The position numbers and the translations under genes were made by a program. Below, piece by piece: positions 51,390 through 60,487 of a stretch of DNA of 64,000 bases. Origin of the DNA: Nonlabens sp. Hel1_33_55 (GTDB lineage: Bacteria; Bacteroidota; Bacteroidia; Flavobacteriales; Flavobacteriaceae); assembly GCF_900101765.1 (NCBI RefSeq), contig NZ_LT627735.1:310001-374000 (forward strand), in the 5' to 3' direction. The notes beneath the pieces are model-generated. The model worked only from the letters and a program-made list of their open reading frames with translations, did no database searches and had not been told where the DNA came from. How positions within the stretch are numbered: the first letter of the stretch is position 1; every line of letters starts with the position of its first letter.

Positions 51390-52487
51390 ATGACCAACTT
51401 ACTTAAAAATCTTTTTGCCGTATTTGTACTTTTAGTAACCATTATATCTTGTAAAGAGACGAATACCTCTAATACTGAAAAAGAAGAGTTCCAACCTGCA
51501 GATTCGATTTCACAATCAGTTACTCAAGTAGCAAGTTTTAAAGGTCAACAAGTTACTGGTGTCACCGTAGCGAGTGATGGACGCACATTTGTCAATTTCC
51601 CTAGATGGCGTGAAGGCGTTGAAAATTCTGTTGTTGAAATCAAGGCAGATCAATCGCTTCAAAGTTTTCCTAACGACTCTTGGAATAGTTGGGAAATTGG
51701 CCAACCCACAGCGTCAGATCAATTCGTAGGAGTTCAATCTGTTGTGGCTTTTGAAAACGAGTTGTACGTGATCGATACAAGAAGCGTGAAATTTCAAGAA
51801 GTGCTGGATGCACCACGCATTTACGTTTTTGATCTAGAATCAGACGAGTTGAAAAAGACTTACATCTTAGACGATGCTGTTTATTACCCAGATTCCTATA
51901 TCAATGATTTGAGAATTGATCCTATCAAAAATTTGATCTATCTGACTGATTCTGGTCATGCGGGATTGATCGTATTGGATCGTGAGACTGGAAACTCCAG
52001 AAGAATTTTGAACGAACATCAATCCACAAAAGCAGAACAATCCTATCTAACTTTTGATAATAATAAATGGGAAGGATTTATCAATTCTGATGGAATTGCT
52101 CTAGATGCGGTCAATGGTCGCTTGTATTATCATGCTCTAACGGCTTATAGTTTATACTCAATACCTACAGATTCTTTATTGACAAAAAGCAAGAAAGCTA
52201 TTGAAAACAGCGTTGTTTTTGAAGATAAAACTGGAGCTCCAGATGGTATGATCCTAGACAGCAAAGGCAACCTCTATTTTGCCGATTTAGAGAACAATAA
52301 AATCCAATACAGAAAACCAGATGGTTCGATCCAAACATTATTAGAAGGCGATCAAGTACGCTGGGCAGATACCTTTAGTATCTATAACAACGAATTATAC
52401 TACACCAATTCCAGAATCAATGAAGCGACTGGTGATATTTCAGATATGACGTTTACTCTAAATAAAACGCCATTGCCTGTCCAATAG
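51390..52487 (+). CDS. Lipoprotein of the major royal jelly/SMP-30-like beta-propeller type
   Basis: 365 aa from ATG 51390 (a TTG at 51375 would add five residues). There is a lipoprotein signal peptide ending VTIISCKE, with the lipobox Cys near residue 22. The mature part is a beta-propeller related to MRJP/yellow and gluconolactonase-like proteins: VTVASDGRTFVNFPRW, VIDTRS, INDLRIDPIKNLIYLTDSG, NSDGIALDAVNGRLYYH and GAPDGMILDSKGNLYFADLE. Such propellers bind or hydrolyse small lactones or other ligands. The substrate is unknown. An SDR gene follows 40 bases later. Confidence 0.82.
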   Translation: MTNLLKNLFAVFVLLVTIISCKETNTSNTEKEEFQPADSISQSVTQVASFKGQQVTGVTVASDGRTFVNFPRWREGVENSVVEIKADQSLQSFPNDSWNSWEIGQPTASDQFVGVQSVVAFENELYVIDTRSVKFQEVLDAPRIYVFDLESDELKKTYILDDAVYYPDSYINDLRIDPIKNLIYLTDSGHAGLIVLDRETGNSRRILNEHQSTKAEQSYLTFDNNKWEGFINSDGIALDAVNGRLYYHALTAYSLYSIPTDSLLTKSKKAIENSVVFEDKTGAPDGMILDSKGNLYFADLENNKIQYRKPDGSIQTLLEGDQVRWADTFSIYNNELYYTNSRINEATGDISDMTFTLNKTPLPVQ

Positions 52488-52527
52488 AGTCTTAGGCAGA
52501 ATTAATTAATAAATTTTAAAATTAAAT

Positions 52528-53247
52528 ATGAGTCATCTTAAAAATAAGAAAGCCATTATTACCGGTGGCAGTAGAGGATTAGGTAAAGCAACAGCTATTG
52601 CTTTTGCAAAAGAAGGTATAGATGTAGCGGTGACTGGAAGAGATGAAACTGCCTTGCAAGAAACCGTGAAAGAGTTGGAGCAGCTAGGAGTTAAGGCGCA
52701 TTACGCTGCATTTGATGTAAGCAATTATCAAGAAGTGAAAAATAGTGTTGCTAATCTTATAGGTAAATTGGGATCTGTTGATATTCTTGTGAATAATGCG
52801 GGAATCGCGGCATTCGGTAGCTTTCAAGATATGGAAGTTGAGCAGTGGTCACAGATTATACAGACCAACGTGATGGGAATGTATTACATGACTAAAGAAG
52901 TTTTGCCACACCTTATCGATAAAAACGAGGGCGATATTATCAATGTAAGTTCTACCGCTGGACTTTCTGGTAATGCCAATACATCTGCTTACTCGGCATC
53001 AAAATTTGCTGTAATTGGCATGTCAGAATCTTTGATGAAAGAAGTTCGTAAAGAAAATATTAGAGTATGCACGCTAACTCCTAGTACGATCGCAACAGAT
53101 ATGACGGTGGAATTAGGAATAGCAGATAAGGACTCAGAAGACAGCGTTTTACAGCCAGAAGATTTTGCACAACTTATTGTCGCTGGATTGAAGTTACCAC
53201 GTCGCGCCATGATGAAGAGCGCAGCTTTATGGTCAACAAACCCATAG
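52528..53247 (+). CDS. Short-chain dehydrogenase/reductase (FabG-like)
   Basis: 239 aa, a classical SDR. ITGGSRGLGKATAIAFAKEG is the NADP-binding glycine loop, DVSNYQEVK follows, NNAGIAAFG is the structural motif and SSTAGLSGNANTSAYSASKF holds the catalytic Ser-Tyr-Lys. It matches 3-oxoacyl-ACP reductases in general form, but a stand-alone copy like this could reduce other ketones or carbohydrates. It is probably co-transcribed with the propeller lipoprotein gene upstream. Confidence 0.92.
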   Translation: MSHLKNKKAIITGGSRGLGKATAIAFAKEGIDVAVTGRDETALQETVKELEQLGVKAHYAAFDVSNYQEVKNSVANLIGKLGSVDILVNNAGIAAFGSFQDMEVEQWSQIIQTNVMGMYYMTKEVLPHLIDKNEGDIINVSSTAGLSGNANTSAYSASKFAVIGMSESLMKEVRKENIRVCTLTPSTIATDMTVELGIADKDSEDSVLQPEDFAQLIVAGLKLPRRAMMKSAALWSTNP

Positions 53248-53320
53248 CGGTTTTAGAATACATTTTTTTAATTTATATCAATCTCACTTATTAAACTCTT
53301 GTTTAAGGCAATTTAAAACC

Positions 53321-53791
53321 ATGAAAAAATCATTTTTATTTAAGATTAGCACTTTGATCATCATCATTCTAATTACGGCAGCATGCAATACCAATCAAAA
53401 GTCAGAGGTTGACCAAGAGTCCACCAAAGAAGAAATTACATCACCAGTAGAAATGTCTTCAACGGCAGATGATGAAGAAGATGACTCTATCGTAAACTTC
53501 GAGAATGGTAGGTGGATAAGTACAGAAGATGCAAATTCAGGCATTGAAATACGTGACGACAAATGGATCATGTTCTACAAAGGAACAGACCAAAGCCCCA
53601 GAGATGTTTATGATTATAAGGTGGAAAGAAAGCCTGTTAATGAAACAGATCCTGATGCAGCGATGATTACCTATTTGACGATCAGTAATTCAAATGAAAC
53701 ATTGGAATATGCTCTGTTAGAATACAATGAAAACCTACTTAGTTTAAGTTATGTACCGCGTGGTAATACGTTGAACTACAAGCCAGAATAG
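53321..53791 (+). CDS. Lipoprotein of unknown function
   Basis: 156 aa. A lipoprotein signal peptide ends ILITAACNT (Cys near residue 22). An acidic, Ser/Thr-rich linker (about 23-60) leads to a small beta-rich domain with FENGRWISTEDANSGIEIRD and DKWIMFYKGTDQ. No family recognised. The 148 bases to the next gene hold nothing I can identify. Confidence 0.65.
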   Translation: MKKSFLFKISTLIIIILITAACNTNQKSEVDQESTKEEITSPVEMSSTADDEEDDSIVNFENGRWISTEDANSGIEIRDDKWIMFYKGTDQSPRDVYDYKVERKPVNETDPDAAMITYLTISNSNETLEYALLEYNENLLSLSYVPRGNTLNYKPE

Positions 53792-53939
53792 GTCGTATGA
53801 AATAATTTAAAGGCATAATAAAGCGCGTCAGGCTATTAAGTTCCTGCTTATTGATTAAGAATAGATAAGTCTGTGGTACAAAAATGAAATGGCAGTGATT
53901 AATAATACAGATCAAGCTTTATTAATGATCATACCCATT

Positions 53940-54581
53940 TTAAACCTCCATCTTCTTCAACTCTTCATAATTCCTTTTGAGCCTTTTCAAGAGAATTCCA
54001 TAAATCAGACTGTATACTCCATAGATAAGAGCACAGAAAATGGCAAAGAACAGTACCATTACTGTGATGTAGCCAGCCATAAACCTTACTTTATGCTCTT
54101 GAAATTCTGCAGAATTAATGACCTCTGAGAATTCGGGAGAATTAAATAAAATCATTACGGCTCCTACAATCCCAAAGATCATAATAAAGATAAGATTGTA
54201 CCATATGTACCACTTCATGGTGCGTCTGGTTTTCAAGATGTTCTTCATCAATTTACGCGCTGGTTGATCTGCAGAGATACTCTTATAATTCATCCAAAAT
54301 CTGTAAATAAAGAAAAGGACCACTGCGTAACTAAAAGCATAGGAACCGTAATATAGAGGCTCACCTAAAGCCGAAACAAACGGTTGAACATTTTCTCCAT
54401 CCATGTAAAAAATGTTGAAAAGAGTCAATAACACAAACTCACCTATACCTATGTAAAAAATCCACTTTACGATGCTACTGGATTTTTTAGCCAGTAATAA
54501 CGTCAACTGCTCTGCAGTATAGGATGGATAATCGCTTTTTTGCGACTGCCATTTTGATTTTAATATATCTAATTGATCCAT
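53940..54581 (-). CDS. Membrane protein, probable partner of the ECF sigma factor
   Basis: 213 aa. An N-terminal cytoplasmic part (about 1-38, DILKSKWQSQKSDYPSYTAE) is followed by four membrane helices. It lies two bases after the sigma factor gene on the same strand, the usual position of an anti-sigma factor. The start resembles the short N-terminal region of regulatory membrane proteins that follow flavobacterial ECF genes, but there is no canonical zinc-binding anti-sigma (HxxxCxxC) motif. Anti-sigma function is inference from context. Confidence 0.7.
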   Translation of the reverse strand: MDQLDILKSKWQSQKSDYPSYTAEQLTLLLAKKSSSIVKWIFYIGIGEFVLLTLFNIFYMDGENVQPFVSALGEPLYYGSYAFSYAVVLFFIYRFWMNYKSISADQPARKLMKNILKTRRTMKWYIWYNLIFIMIFGIVGAVMILFNSPEFSEVINSAEFQEHKVRFMAGYITVMVLFFAIFCALIYGVYSLIYGILLKRLKRNYEELKKMEV

Positions 54582-54583
54582 GA

Positions 54584-55078
54584 TTATGGATTTATAATGT
54601 TCGTTAATTTAGTCTTGATCCTATTCATTTTCACTCTGGCATTTACTTCACTTATTCCTAATGTTTCTGCTATTTCTCGATAATTTTTATCTTCTAGATA
54701 TAGAAACACCAGCGCCTTATCAATGTCATTCAATTGCTTTACGGCACCGTACAGTAAGGTGAGCTGCTCCATCGTTTCATCATCCTCAGTGGTGTCTTCA
54801 ATTTTGAATTCAACCGTCTCGTAACGCTGCGTTTGCACACGTCGTTTAGACTTACGATATAAAGTGATTGCCGTATTTAGGGCAACCCTATACATCCATG
54901 TTGAAAATTTTGAATCACCCCTAAATTTGGGATAAGCCTTCCATAATTGTATCGTTACTTCTTGAAACAGGTCGTTGTGAGCATCTTGATTGTCCGTGTA
55001 GAGCCTACAGATTTTATGGACAATATTCTGGTTCGTTTCTAACTGTTCAACAAATTCCTTTTCTAGTTGAGAACTCAC
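54584..55078 (-). CDS. ECF-type RNA polymerase sigma factor
   Basis: 164 aa with a GTG start. Region 2 (residues about 15-85) contains ICRLYTDNQDAHNDLFQEVTIQ, then FRGDSKFSTWMYRVALNTAI; region 4 (about 105-160) contains QLNDIDKALVFLYLEDKNYR, then EIAETLGISEVNARVKMNRI. This is the standard two-domain ECF layout. It would direct transcription of a stress or envelope regulon; the target promoter is unknown. A membrane partner gene follows after two bases, and the NDH-2 gene is divergent. Confidence 0.93.
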   Translation of the reverse strand: MSSQLEKEFVEQLETNQNIVHKICRLYTDNQDAHNDLFQEVTIQLWKAYPKFRGDSKFSTWMYRVALNTAITLYRKSKRRVQTQRYETVEFKIEDTTEDDETMEQLTLLYGAVKQLNDIDKALVFLYLEDKNYREIAETLGISEVNARVKMNRIKTKLTNIINP

Positions 55079-55199
55079 TGGTTGGGTTTGGTTAAAGGAT
55101 TAGTATCTCAATATTACTTTGTGTTACAAGGTTATGAAAAGATTGTTAAGCGCAGGTCGATATTGGTCATCGTGGGTTAATTTTATAAAAAATCCAACC

Positions 55200-56525
55200 A
55201 TGCAGATTCCTGCTAGTCAAAATCCCAGAGTCGTTATTATAGGTGGCGGTTTTGGAGGTGTTACGCTTTCGCGAAAGCTAACAGAGCACAAATTTCAAGT
55301 CGTATTAGTAGATCGGCATAATTATCACACCTTTCAACCACTTTTATATCAGGTTGCGACCAGCGGCTTGGAGCCAGATTCAATCGCTTTCCCGTTGAGA
55401 AGCATCGTAGATGAAACGCACGATTACTTGTTCAGAATGGCAGAAGTCGAGAAAGTCAATCTTGAAAAAAATTCCATTACCACAAGCATAGGAGAGATTG
55501 ATTATGATCATTTGATCCTTGCCACGGGAACCAAAACCAATTTCTTCGGGAACGATAAAATTGAGGAGAACGCACTTTCCATGAAGTCTGTGCCAGAAGC
55601 CTTAGATATAAGAAGTCTCATGCTTCAAAATCTTGAAAAGGCCACCATTACGGACGATGTCCAAGAGCAAAAGAAACTCATGCGTATCGTGATGTCTGGT
55701 GCTGGACCAACAGGTGTGGAACTTTCAGGAGCCTTTGCCGAGTTCAAAAACGGAGTTTTAAAAAATGATTATCCAGATCTCAATCCAGATTTCATGGAGA
55801 TCCATTTATTGGATGGAGCAGATCAGGTGTTGCCACCATTCAGTAACAAGGCTTCTTTAAAAGCCTATAAGTATTTAAAGGAATTAGGAGTTCAGATTCA
55901 CCTAGAAGAAATGGTCACCAATTATGAAGATGATATAGTGACTACTAAAAGTGGTATGGAATTAGAAACGGCTACTTTTATCTGGAGCGCTGGTGTCACA
56001 GGTGCACATCCCACTGGTTTTGCAGATTCCATGATTACCGAAAAAGGAAACAGGCTCAAAGTGGATCTTTTCAATAAAGTGGAAGGAACTTCAAACGTGT
56101 ATGCCGTAGGAGATATCGCCCTAATGAAAACAGATGATTTCCCTCATGGTCACCCACAAGTGGCACAGCCAGCTATCCAGCAAGGAAATAATCTTGCAAA
56201 AAATTTGATTCGCATGGCTGAAGGTAAAGAAATGAAACCATTCAGCTATTTTGATAAAGGATCAATGGCCACAGTAGGAAGAAATCGCGCTGTAGCAGAT
56301 ATTGGAAAGTATACCTTAGGTGGTTTTCCAGCCTGGTTTGCTTGGTTAGGCGTTCATTTATACTTCTTGGTTGGCGTACGCAACAGGATTGTGGTATTCT
56401 TGAATTGGACGTATAACTATTTCAATTTTGATCGTGCGGCACGGCTTATCATCAGACCTTATCACAAGCGCATCAAGATGCCTAAATCAGTTAGTGAAAT
56501 GCAGGAAGAAGAGCCTACAATCTAA
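55200..56525 (+). CDS. ndh: Type II NADH dehydrogenase (NDH-2)
   Basis: 441 aa from ATG 55200 (an in-frame TTG at 55119 would add 27 residues that do not fit). It oxidises NADH and reduces quinone without pumping protons. VVIIGGGFGGVTLSRKLTEH is the FAD-binding loop, VDRHNYHTFQPLLYQVAT the quinone-site signature of NDH-2, IVMSGAGPTGVELSGAFAEF the NADH-binding loop, and VYAVGDIALMK the second FAD motif. A C-terminal amphipathic or membrane-binding tail follows. The palindrome at 55265 encodes LSRK inside the first FAD helix. Confidence 0.92.
   Translation: MQIPASQNPRVVIIGGGFGGVTLSRKLTEHKFQVVLVDRHNYHTFQPLLYQVATSGLEPDSIAFPLRSIVDETHDYLFRMAEVEKVNLEKNSITTSIGEIDYDHLILATGTKTNFFGNDKIEENALSMKSVPEALDIRSLMLQNLEKATITDDVQEQKKLMRIVMSGAGPTGVELSGAFAEFKNGVLKNDYPDLNPDFMEIHLLDGADQVLPPFSNKASLKAYKYLKELGVQIHLEEMVTNYEDDIVTTKSGMELETATFIWSAGVTGAHPTGFADSMITEKGNRLKVDLFNKVEGTSNVYAVGDIALMKTDDFPHGHPQVAQPAIQQGNNLAKNLIRMAEGKEMKPFSYFDKGSMATVGRNRAVADIGKYTLGGFPAWFAWLGVHLYFLVGVRNRIVVFLNWTYNYFNFDRAARLIIRPYHKRIKMPKSVSEMQEEEPTI
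55265..55278. repeat. Iterated palindrome GCTTTCGCGAAAGC
   Basis: Perfect copy in the NDH-2 gene, read as LSRK within the first FAD-binding helix. Confidence 0.95.
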
Positions 56526-56536
56526 TATGCCTTTCC

Positions 56537-56544
56537 TATCTTTG
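56537..56544 (+). promoter_or_regulatory. Bacteroidota -7 box before lpdA
   Basis: TATCTTTG, 31 bases before the ATG at 56576; a clear -33 TTG at the right distance is lacking. Confidence 0.45.
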
Positions 56545-56575
56545 CAATCCTTTTTAACACATAGAAAATAGAGTT

Positions 56576-57976
56576 ATGAGTACATATGACGTAGCAGTAA
56601 TAGGTTCTGGACCAGGTGGATATGTGGCGGCAATTCGTTGCGCACAATTAGGCATGAAAACAGCCATCATTGAAAAATATGATACCCTAGGAGGAACTTG
56701 TTTAAATGTAGGTTGTATTCCATCTAAAGCTTTGCTAGATTCTTCTCACCATTATGAAGATGCAACAAAGCATTTTGAAGAACATGGTATTGAAATACCT
56801 GGCGATATCAAGATCAATTTTGAAAAAATGATTGCCCGCAAGGCAAGCGTTGTTTCTCAAACTTGTGATGGTGTGGCTTATTTGATGAAGAAGAATGAGA
56901 TTGATGTATTTACGGGAATGGGTTCTTTTGTAGATGCTACTCATATCAAGATCGATGGTGAGAAAGAGCAAACTATCGAGGCAAAAAATATAATTGTTGC
57001 AACTGGATCTAAACCGGCTAATTTACCATTCATTACCCTAGATAAGGAAAGAGTTATCACTTCTACTGAGGCTTTAAAACTTAAGGAAATACCTAAACAC
57101 ATGATCATCATTGGTGGTGGGGTTATTGGTTTGGAATTAGGTCAGGTATATAGAAGATTAGGTGCTGAGGTTACTGTAATAGAATATCTCGATCGCATTG
57201 CAGCAGCAATGGACAGTTCACTTTCTAAAGAATTAATGAAGGTGATGAAAAAGCAAGGTGTGAAATTTCATCTTTCTCATGCGGTTAATAAAGTGGAACG
57301 CAACGGTGATGAAGTAACAGTTACCGCCAAAAATAAAAAAGGAGAAGAAGTAGAATTCAAAGGAGACTATGTTTTAGTTTCTGTGGGACGCCGTCCTTAT
57401 ACTGATAAACTTAATGCTACCGCTGCTGGTATCAAGATCAACGAGCGTGGACAGGTAGAAGTGGATGAGCACATGAAAACCAACGTCGATAACATCTATG
57501 CTATTGGTGATGTAGTTCGTGGTATCATGCTCGCTCACAAGGCAGAAGAAGAAGGTGTTTTTGTAGCCGAAACTCTGGCAGGTCAAAAACCACACGTCAA
57601 TTACAATTTGATACCTAATGTTATCTACACCTGGCCAGAAGTTGCCAGCGTTGGAAAAACAGAAGAAGAGCTTAAAGAAGCTGGTGTTGAATACAAATCA
57701 GGTCAGTTTCCTATGCGTGCTTTGGGTCGTTCCAGAGCATCTGGCGATACAGATGGATTAATTAAGATCCTCGCAGACAAAACAACCGATGAAGTGTTAG
57801 GAGTTCACATGATTGGTGCTCGTGTTGCAGACCTTATTGCAGAGGCCGTAACCGCGATGGAATACCGTGCCAGTGCAGAAGATATCGCACGCATGTCACA
57901 TGCACACCCAACGTATGCCGAAGCCGTGAAGGAAGCAGCTCTTGCCGCTACTGAGGATCGCGCATTACACATATAA
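56576..57976 (+). CDS. lpdA: Dihydrolipoyl dehydrogenase
   Basis: 466 aa, the E3 component that reoxidises lipoyl groups of the 2-oxoacid dehydrogenase and glycine cleavage complexes. VIGSGPGGYVAAIRCAQLG is the FAD loop, LGGTCLNVGCIPSKALL carries the redox disulfide (C42, C47), IIGGGVIGLELGQVYRRLGA the NAD loop, and IYAIGDVVRGIMLAHKAEEE the second FAD motif. SHAHPTYAEAVKEA holds the C-terminal His-Glu pair. It is well preserved and contains no copy of the iterated palindrome. Confidence 0.97.
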   Translation: MSTYDVAVIGSGPGGYVAAIRCAQLGMKTAIIEKYDTLGGTCLNVGCIPSKALLDSSHHYEDATKHFEEHGIEIPGDIKINFEKMIARKASVVSQTCDGVAYLMKKNEIDVFTGMGSFVDATHIKIDGEKEQTIEAKNIIVATGSKPANLPFITLDKERVITSTEALKLKEIPKHMIIIGGGVIGLELGQVYRRLGAEVTVIEYLDRIAAAMDSSLSKELMKVMKKQGVKFHLSHAVNKVERNGDEVTVTAKNKKGEEVEFKGDYVLVSVGRRPYTDKLNATAAGIKINERGQVEVDEHMKTNVDNIYAIGDVVRGIMLAHKAEEEGVFVAETLAGQKPHVNYNLIPNVIYTWPEVASVGKTEEELKEAGVEYKSGQFPMRALGRSRASGDTDGLIKILADKTTDEVLGVHMIGARVADLIAEAVTAMEYRASAEDIARMSHAHPTYAEAVKEAALAATEDRALHI

Positions 57977-57999
57977 TAGACACTATTAAATCAAATTCA

Positions 58000-58024
58000 C
58001 TAGCCAGCTTTAGAAGCTGGCTAG
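58000..58024 (+). terminator. Hairpin after lpdA (possible terminator)
   Basis: A perfect 11-bp stem, CTAGCCAGCTT with AAGCTGGCTAG, and a three-base loop, 24 bases after the lpdA stop. Only a poor T-run follows, so termination is probable but not certain. Confidence 0.6.
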
Positions 58025-58129
58025 CTTGTTATAGCCATTTTCAAAAGTCACTTTACGGTTTCTTTAACAGTCGTTTCAAAACTGAAACATTTTTTTCGCA
58101 CGTACTTATTACAACTATACCACTGACTA

Positions 58130-60379
58130 ATGAAACACCGTTTTTCTGCACAAAAGAATATGCAATCGGCAATTCTTGTTTTAGTTTTTTTATTCTCAAA
58201 TTTCATTCTGGCGCACACCATAACGGGTACGGTCGTCGATACTGACAACCGTCCAGTGAAGGATGTTTACGTGCTGCATGTCAAGTCTGGAACACACACG
58301 CACACAAATGCAAAAGGTTATTTTGCTATCGATCAAGTGGAAGAAGGTGATGAATTGAGGTTTTCTAAGTTGGGATATTCCGCTTTCGCGAAAGCGATAA
58401 CAAACGAGGCTGAGGTGCTACAAATTGTTCTTGAGTATGCTGCGATTGACCTTGATGCCATAAGCTTGACAAACGAAGTCGATGTATTAAATACAATCAC
58501 ACAAGCAGATTTTGAAGTGAATCCCGTCACATCAACCCAAGAGGTGCTCAGGTCCGTTCCAGGATTATTTATAGGCCAGCATGCAGGTGGTGGTAAGGCA
58601 GAGCAATTATTTTTGAGAGGTTTTGATATCGATCACGGTACTGACGTTGCTATAAGTGTCGATGGTATGCCGGTCAATATGGTGTCACACGCACACGGTC
58701 AAGGTTATGCAGATTTGCACTTTGTCATTCCAGAGACGATTGATAATATCTCGTATGGCAAAGGAAGCTATGATAAGAAAATAGGGAACTTTGCTACTGC
58801 TGGTCATGTGGATTTTCGCACGATGGATTATGTGCGGGAAAACGTAATAAGTTCAGAGATTGGAGATTTTAATTATCAACGTTACGTTGGACTGGTTCAA
58901 GTTTTAGATAACACGAATACCAGTGCTTACATCGCTACGGAGTATTTGACTTTTGATGGACCATTTGATAGCCCACAAAATTTTGACAGAGTCAATCTGT
59001 TTGGAAAACTGAACCATATCTCAAATAACGGAAATGAGTTGGGCATCAGTATTTCTCACTTTGATAGTGAATGGGATGCCAGCGGTCAAATACCACAACG
59101 TGCTGTAGATCGTGGTTTGATAGGAAGATTTGGAGCGATTGACGATACTGAAGGTGGAGAAACCTCACGCACGAGTGTGAACATCAATTATGACATGCAG
59201 GTGAGCGATAATGAGGTTTTTAGTACGCACTTGTACTATTCCAAATACGATTTTTTGCTGTTCTCTAATTTTACATTTTTCCTAGAAGATCCAATTAACG
59301 GTGATCAGATCAAGCAACAGGAATCGCGTGATCTTGCAGGTTTTGATGCGGCATATACTTATACGACTCAATTATCTAATCATAAGCTAGACCTGACTGC
59401 AGGAATCAGATTAAGAAATGATAGAACTGAAGGTAGTGAGCTTTCCAGAACATTAAATCGTAGAACAACTCTGGAGAACATTCAGCTAGGAGATATTAAT
59501 GAAACGAACACTTCGGGATTTGTTGGTGCCACCTGGTATGTCAATGATTTCTTGATAGATGCTGGTTTGCGTTTAGAACGTTTCAAATTCACTTACAAGG
59601 ATGCACTCACCACTTTATATGACACTCAAGCACAATCAGAAACCGCTTTACTACCAAAATTAAATTTCAATTACAGAGTGAATGAAGACGTTCAGTTGTA
59701 CTTCAAAAACGGAGTTGGTTTTCACAGTAATGATACAAGAGTGGTTCTGCAGCAAACAGCAGATGATATTTTACCTAAATCGTATGGATCAGACCTGGGA
59801 ACCATCTGGAAACCGACTGATCGTATGATTGTAAATGCCGCTTTGTGGTATTTGTTTTTAGAACAAGAATTTGTGTATGTGGGCGATGCTGGAATTGTAG
59901 AGCCTAGCGGTGAAACGGAACGTTATGGTTATGATTTGGGAATTAGGTATCAGCTTACGGACCATCTTTTTTTTGATGGGAACCTCAATTATGCACATGC
60001 TAGAGCGGTCAGTGAGCCCGATGGTGCAGATTTAATTCCGTTGGCTCCTCGATATACTTCTACCGGTGGTTTGAGTTTAAAGGATTGGAATAAGTTCAAT
60101 GCTGGTATTAGATATAGATACATAGGTGATCGCCCTGCAAATGAAGACAACAGTATCGTTGCAGAAGGTTATTTTGTATCAGATTTGAATGTGAACTATG
60201 ATATTAGCAATAATCTAAGATTAGGTGTTGCCATTCAGAATTTATTTGATGTAGAATGGAACGAGACCCAATTTGCTACAGAGTCCAGATTACAGAATGA
60301 AGCCGCACCTGTAGAAGAAATTCATTTTACACCTGGAACTCCTTTCTTCATAAGAGGATTACTGCAGTACAGGTTCTAA
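58130..60379 (+). CDS. TonB-dependent receptor with carboxypeptidase-like N-terminal domain
   Basis: 749 aa. A signal peptide (to about residue 30) is followed by a CarboxypepD_reg-like domain (about 32-112, HTITGTVVDTDNRPVKDVYV), then the plug (about 115-230, VTSTQEVLRSVPGLFIGQHA) and a 22-strand barrel ending LLQYRF, with a C-terminal Phe. It imports a ligand at the cost of TonB energy. His-containing segments (THTHT near 64, SHAHGQGYADLH near 184) hint at metal binding, without proof. There is no SusD-like partner next to it, so glycan import is less likely. The palindrome at 58382 encodes YSAFAKAIT at the end of the N-terminal domain. Confidence 0.92.
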   Translation: MKHRFSAQKNMQSAILVLVFLFSNFILAHTITGTVVDTDNRPVKDVYVLHVKSGTHTHTNAKGYFAIDQVEEGDELRFSKLGYSAFAKAITNEAEVLQIVLEYAAIDLDAISLTNEVDVLNTITQADFEVNPVTSTQEVLRSVPGLFIGQHAGGGKAEQLFLRGFDIDHGTDVAISVDGMPVNMVSHAHGQGYADLHFVIPETIDNISYGKGSYDKKIGNFATAGHVDFRTMDYVRENVISSEIGDFNYQRYVGLVQVLDNTNTSAYIATEYLTFDGPFDSPQNFDRVNLFGKLNHISNNGNELGISISHFDSEWDASGQIPQRAVDRGLIGRFGAIDDTEGGETSRTSVNINYDMQVSDNEVFSTHLYYSKYDFLLFSNFTFFLEDPINGDQIKQQESRDLAGFDAAYTYTTQLSNHKLDLTAGIRLRNDRTEGSELSRTLNRRTTLENIQLGDINETNTSGFVGATWYVNDFLIDAGLRLERFKFTYKDALTTLYDTQAQSETALLPKLNFNYRVNEDVQLYFKNGVGFHSNDTRVVLQQTADDILPKSYGSDLGTIWKPTDRMIVNAALWYLFLEQEFVYVGDAGIVEPSGETERYGYDLGIRYQLTDHLFFDGNLNYAHARAVSEPDGADLIPLAPRYTSTGGLSLKDWNKFNAGIRYRYIGDRPANEDNSIVAEGYFVSDLNVNYDISNNLRLGVAIQNLFDVEWNETQFATESRLQNEAAPVEEIHFTPGTPFFIRGLLQYRF
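58382..58395. repeat. Iterated palindrome GCTTTCGCGAAAGC
   Basis: Perfect copy in the TonB receptor gene, read as AFAKA within YSAFAKA. Confidence 0.95.
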
Positions 60380-60407
60380 CCCATCAAGAACAACGAAAAC
60401 ATAATTT

Positions 60408-60443
60408 ACCCGATTTGATTTGAACGTCTAATCGGGTTTTTTG
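60408..60443 (+). terminator. Intrinsic terminator after the TonB receptor gene
   Basis: ACCCGATT pairs with AATCGGGT (14-base loop) and is followed by TTTTTTGTG. It lies 28 bases after the stop codon. Confidence 0.75.
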
Positions 60444-60453
60444 TGATCTATTG

Positions 60454-60483
60454 TTTGAGTTGGAGCAATCCAATTTACCTTTG
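60454..60483 (+). promoter_or_regulatory. Bacteroidota-type promoter of the pabB-like gene
   Basis: TTTG (60454-60457), an 18-base spacer and TACCTTTG (60476-60483) fit the -33/-7 consensus. The predicted transcription start falls on the GTG at 60488 or within two or three bases, so the message may be leaderless. Confidence 0.7.
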
Positions 60484-60487
60484 CCAC

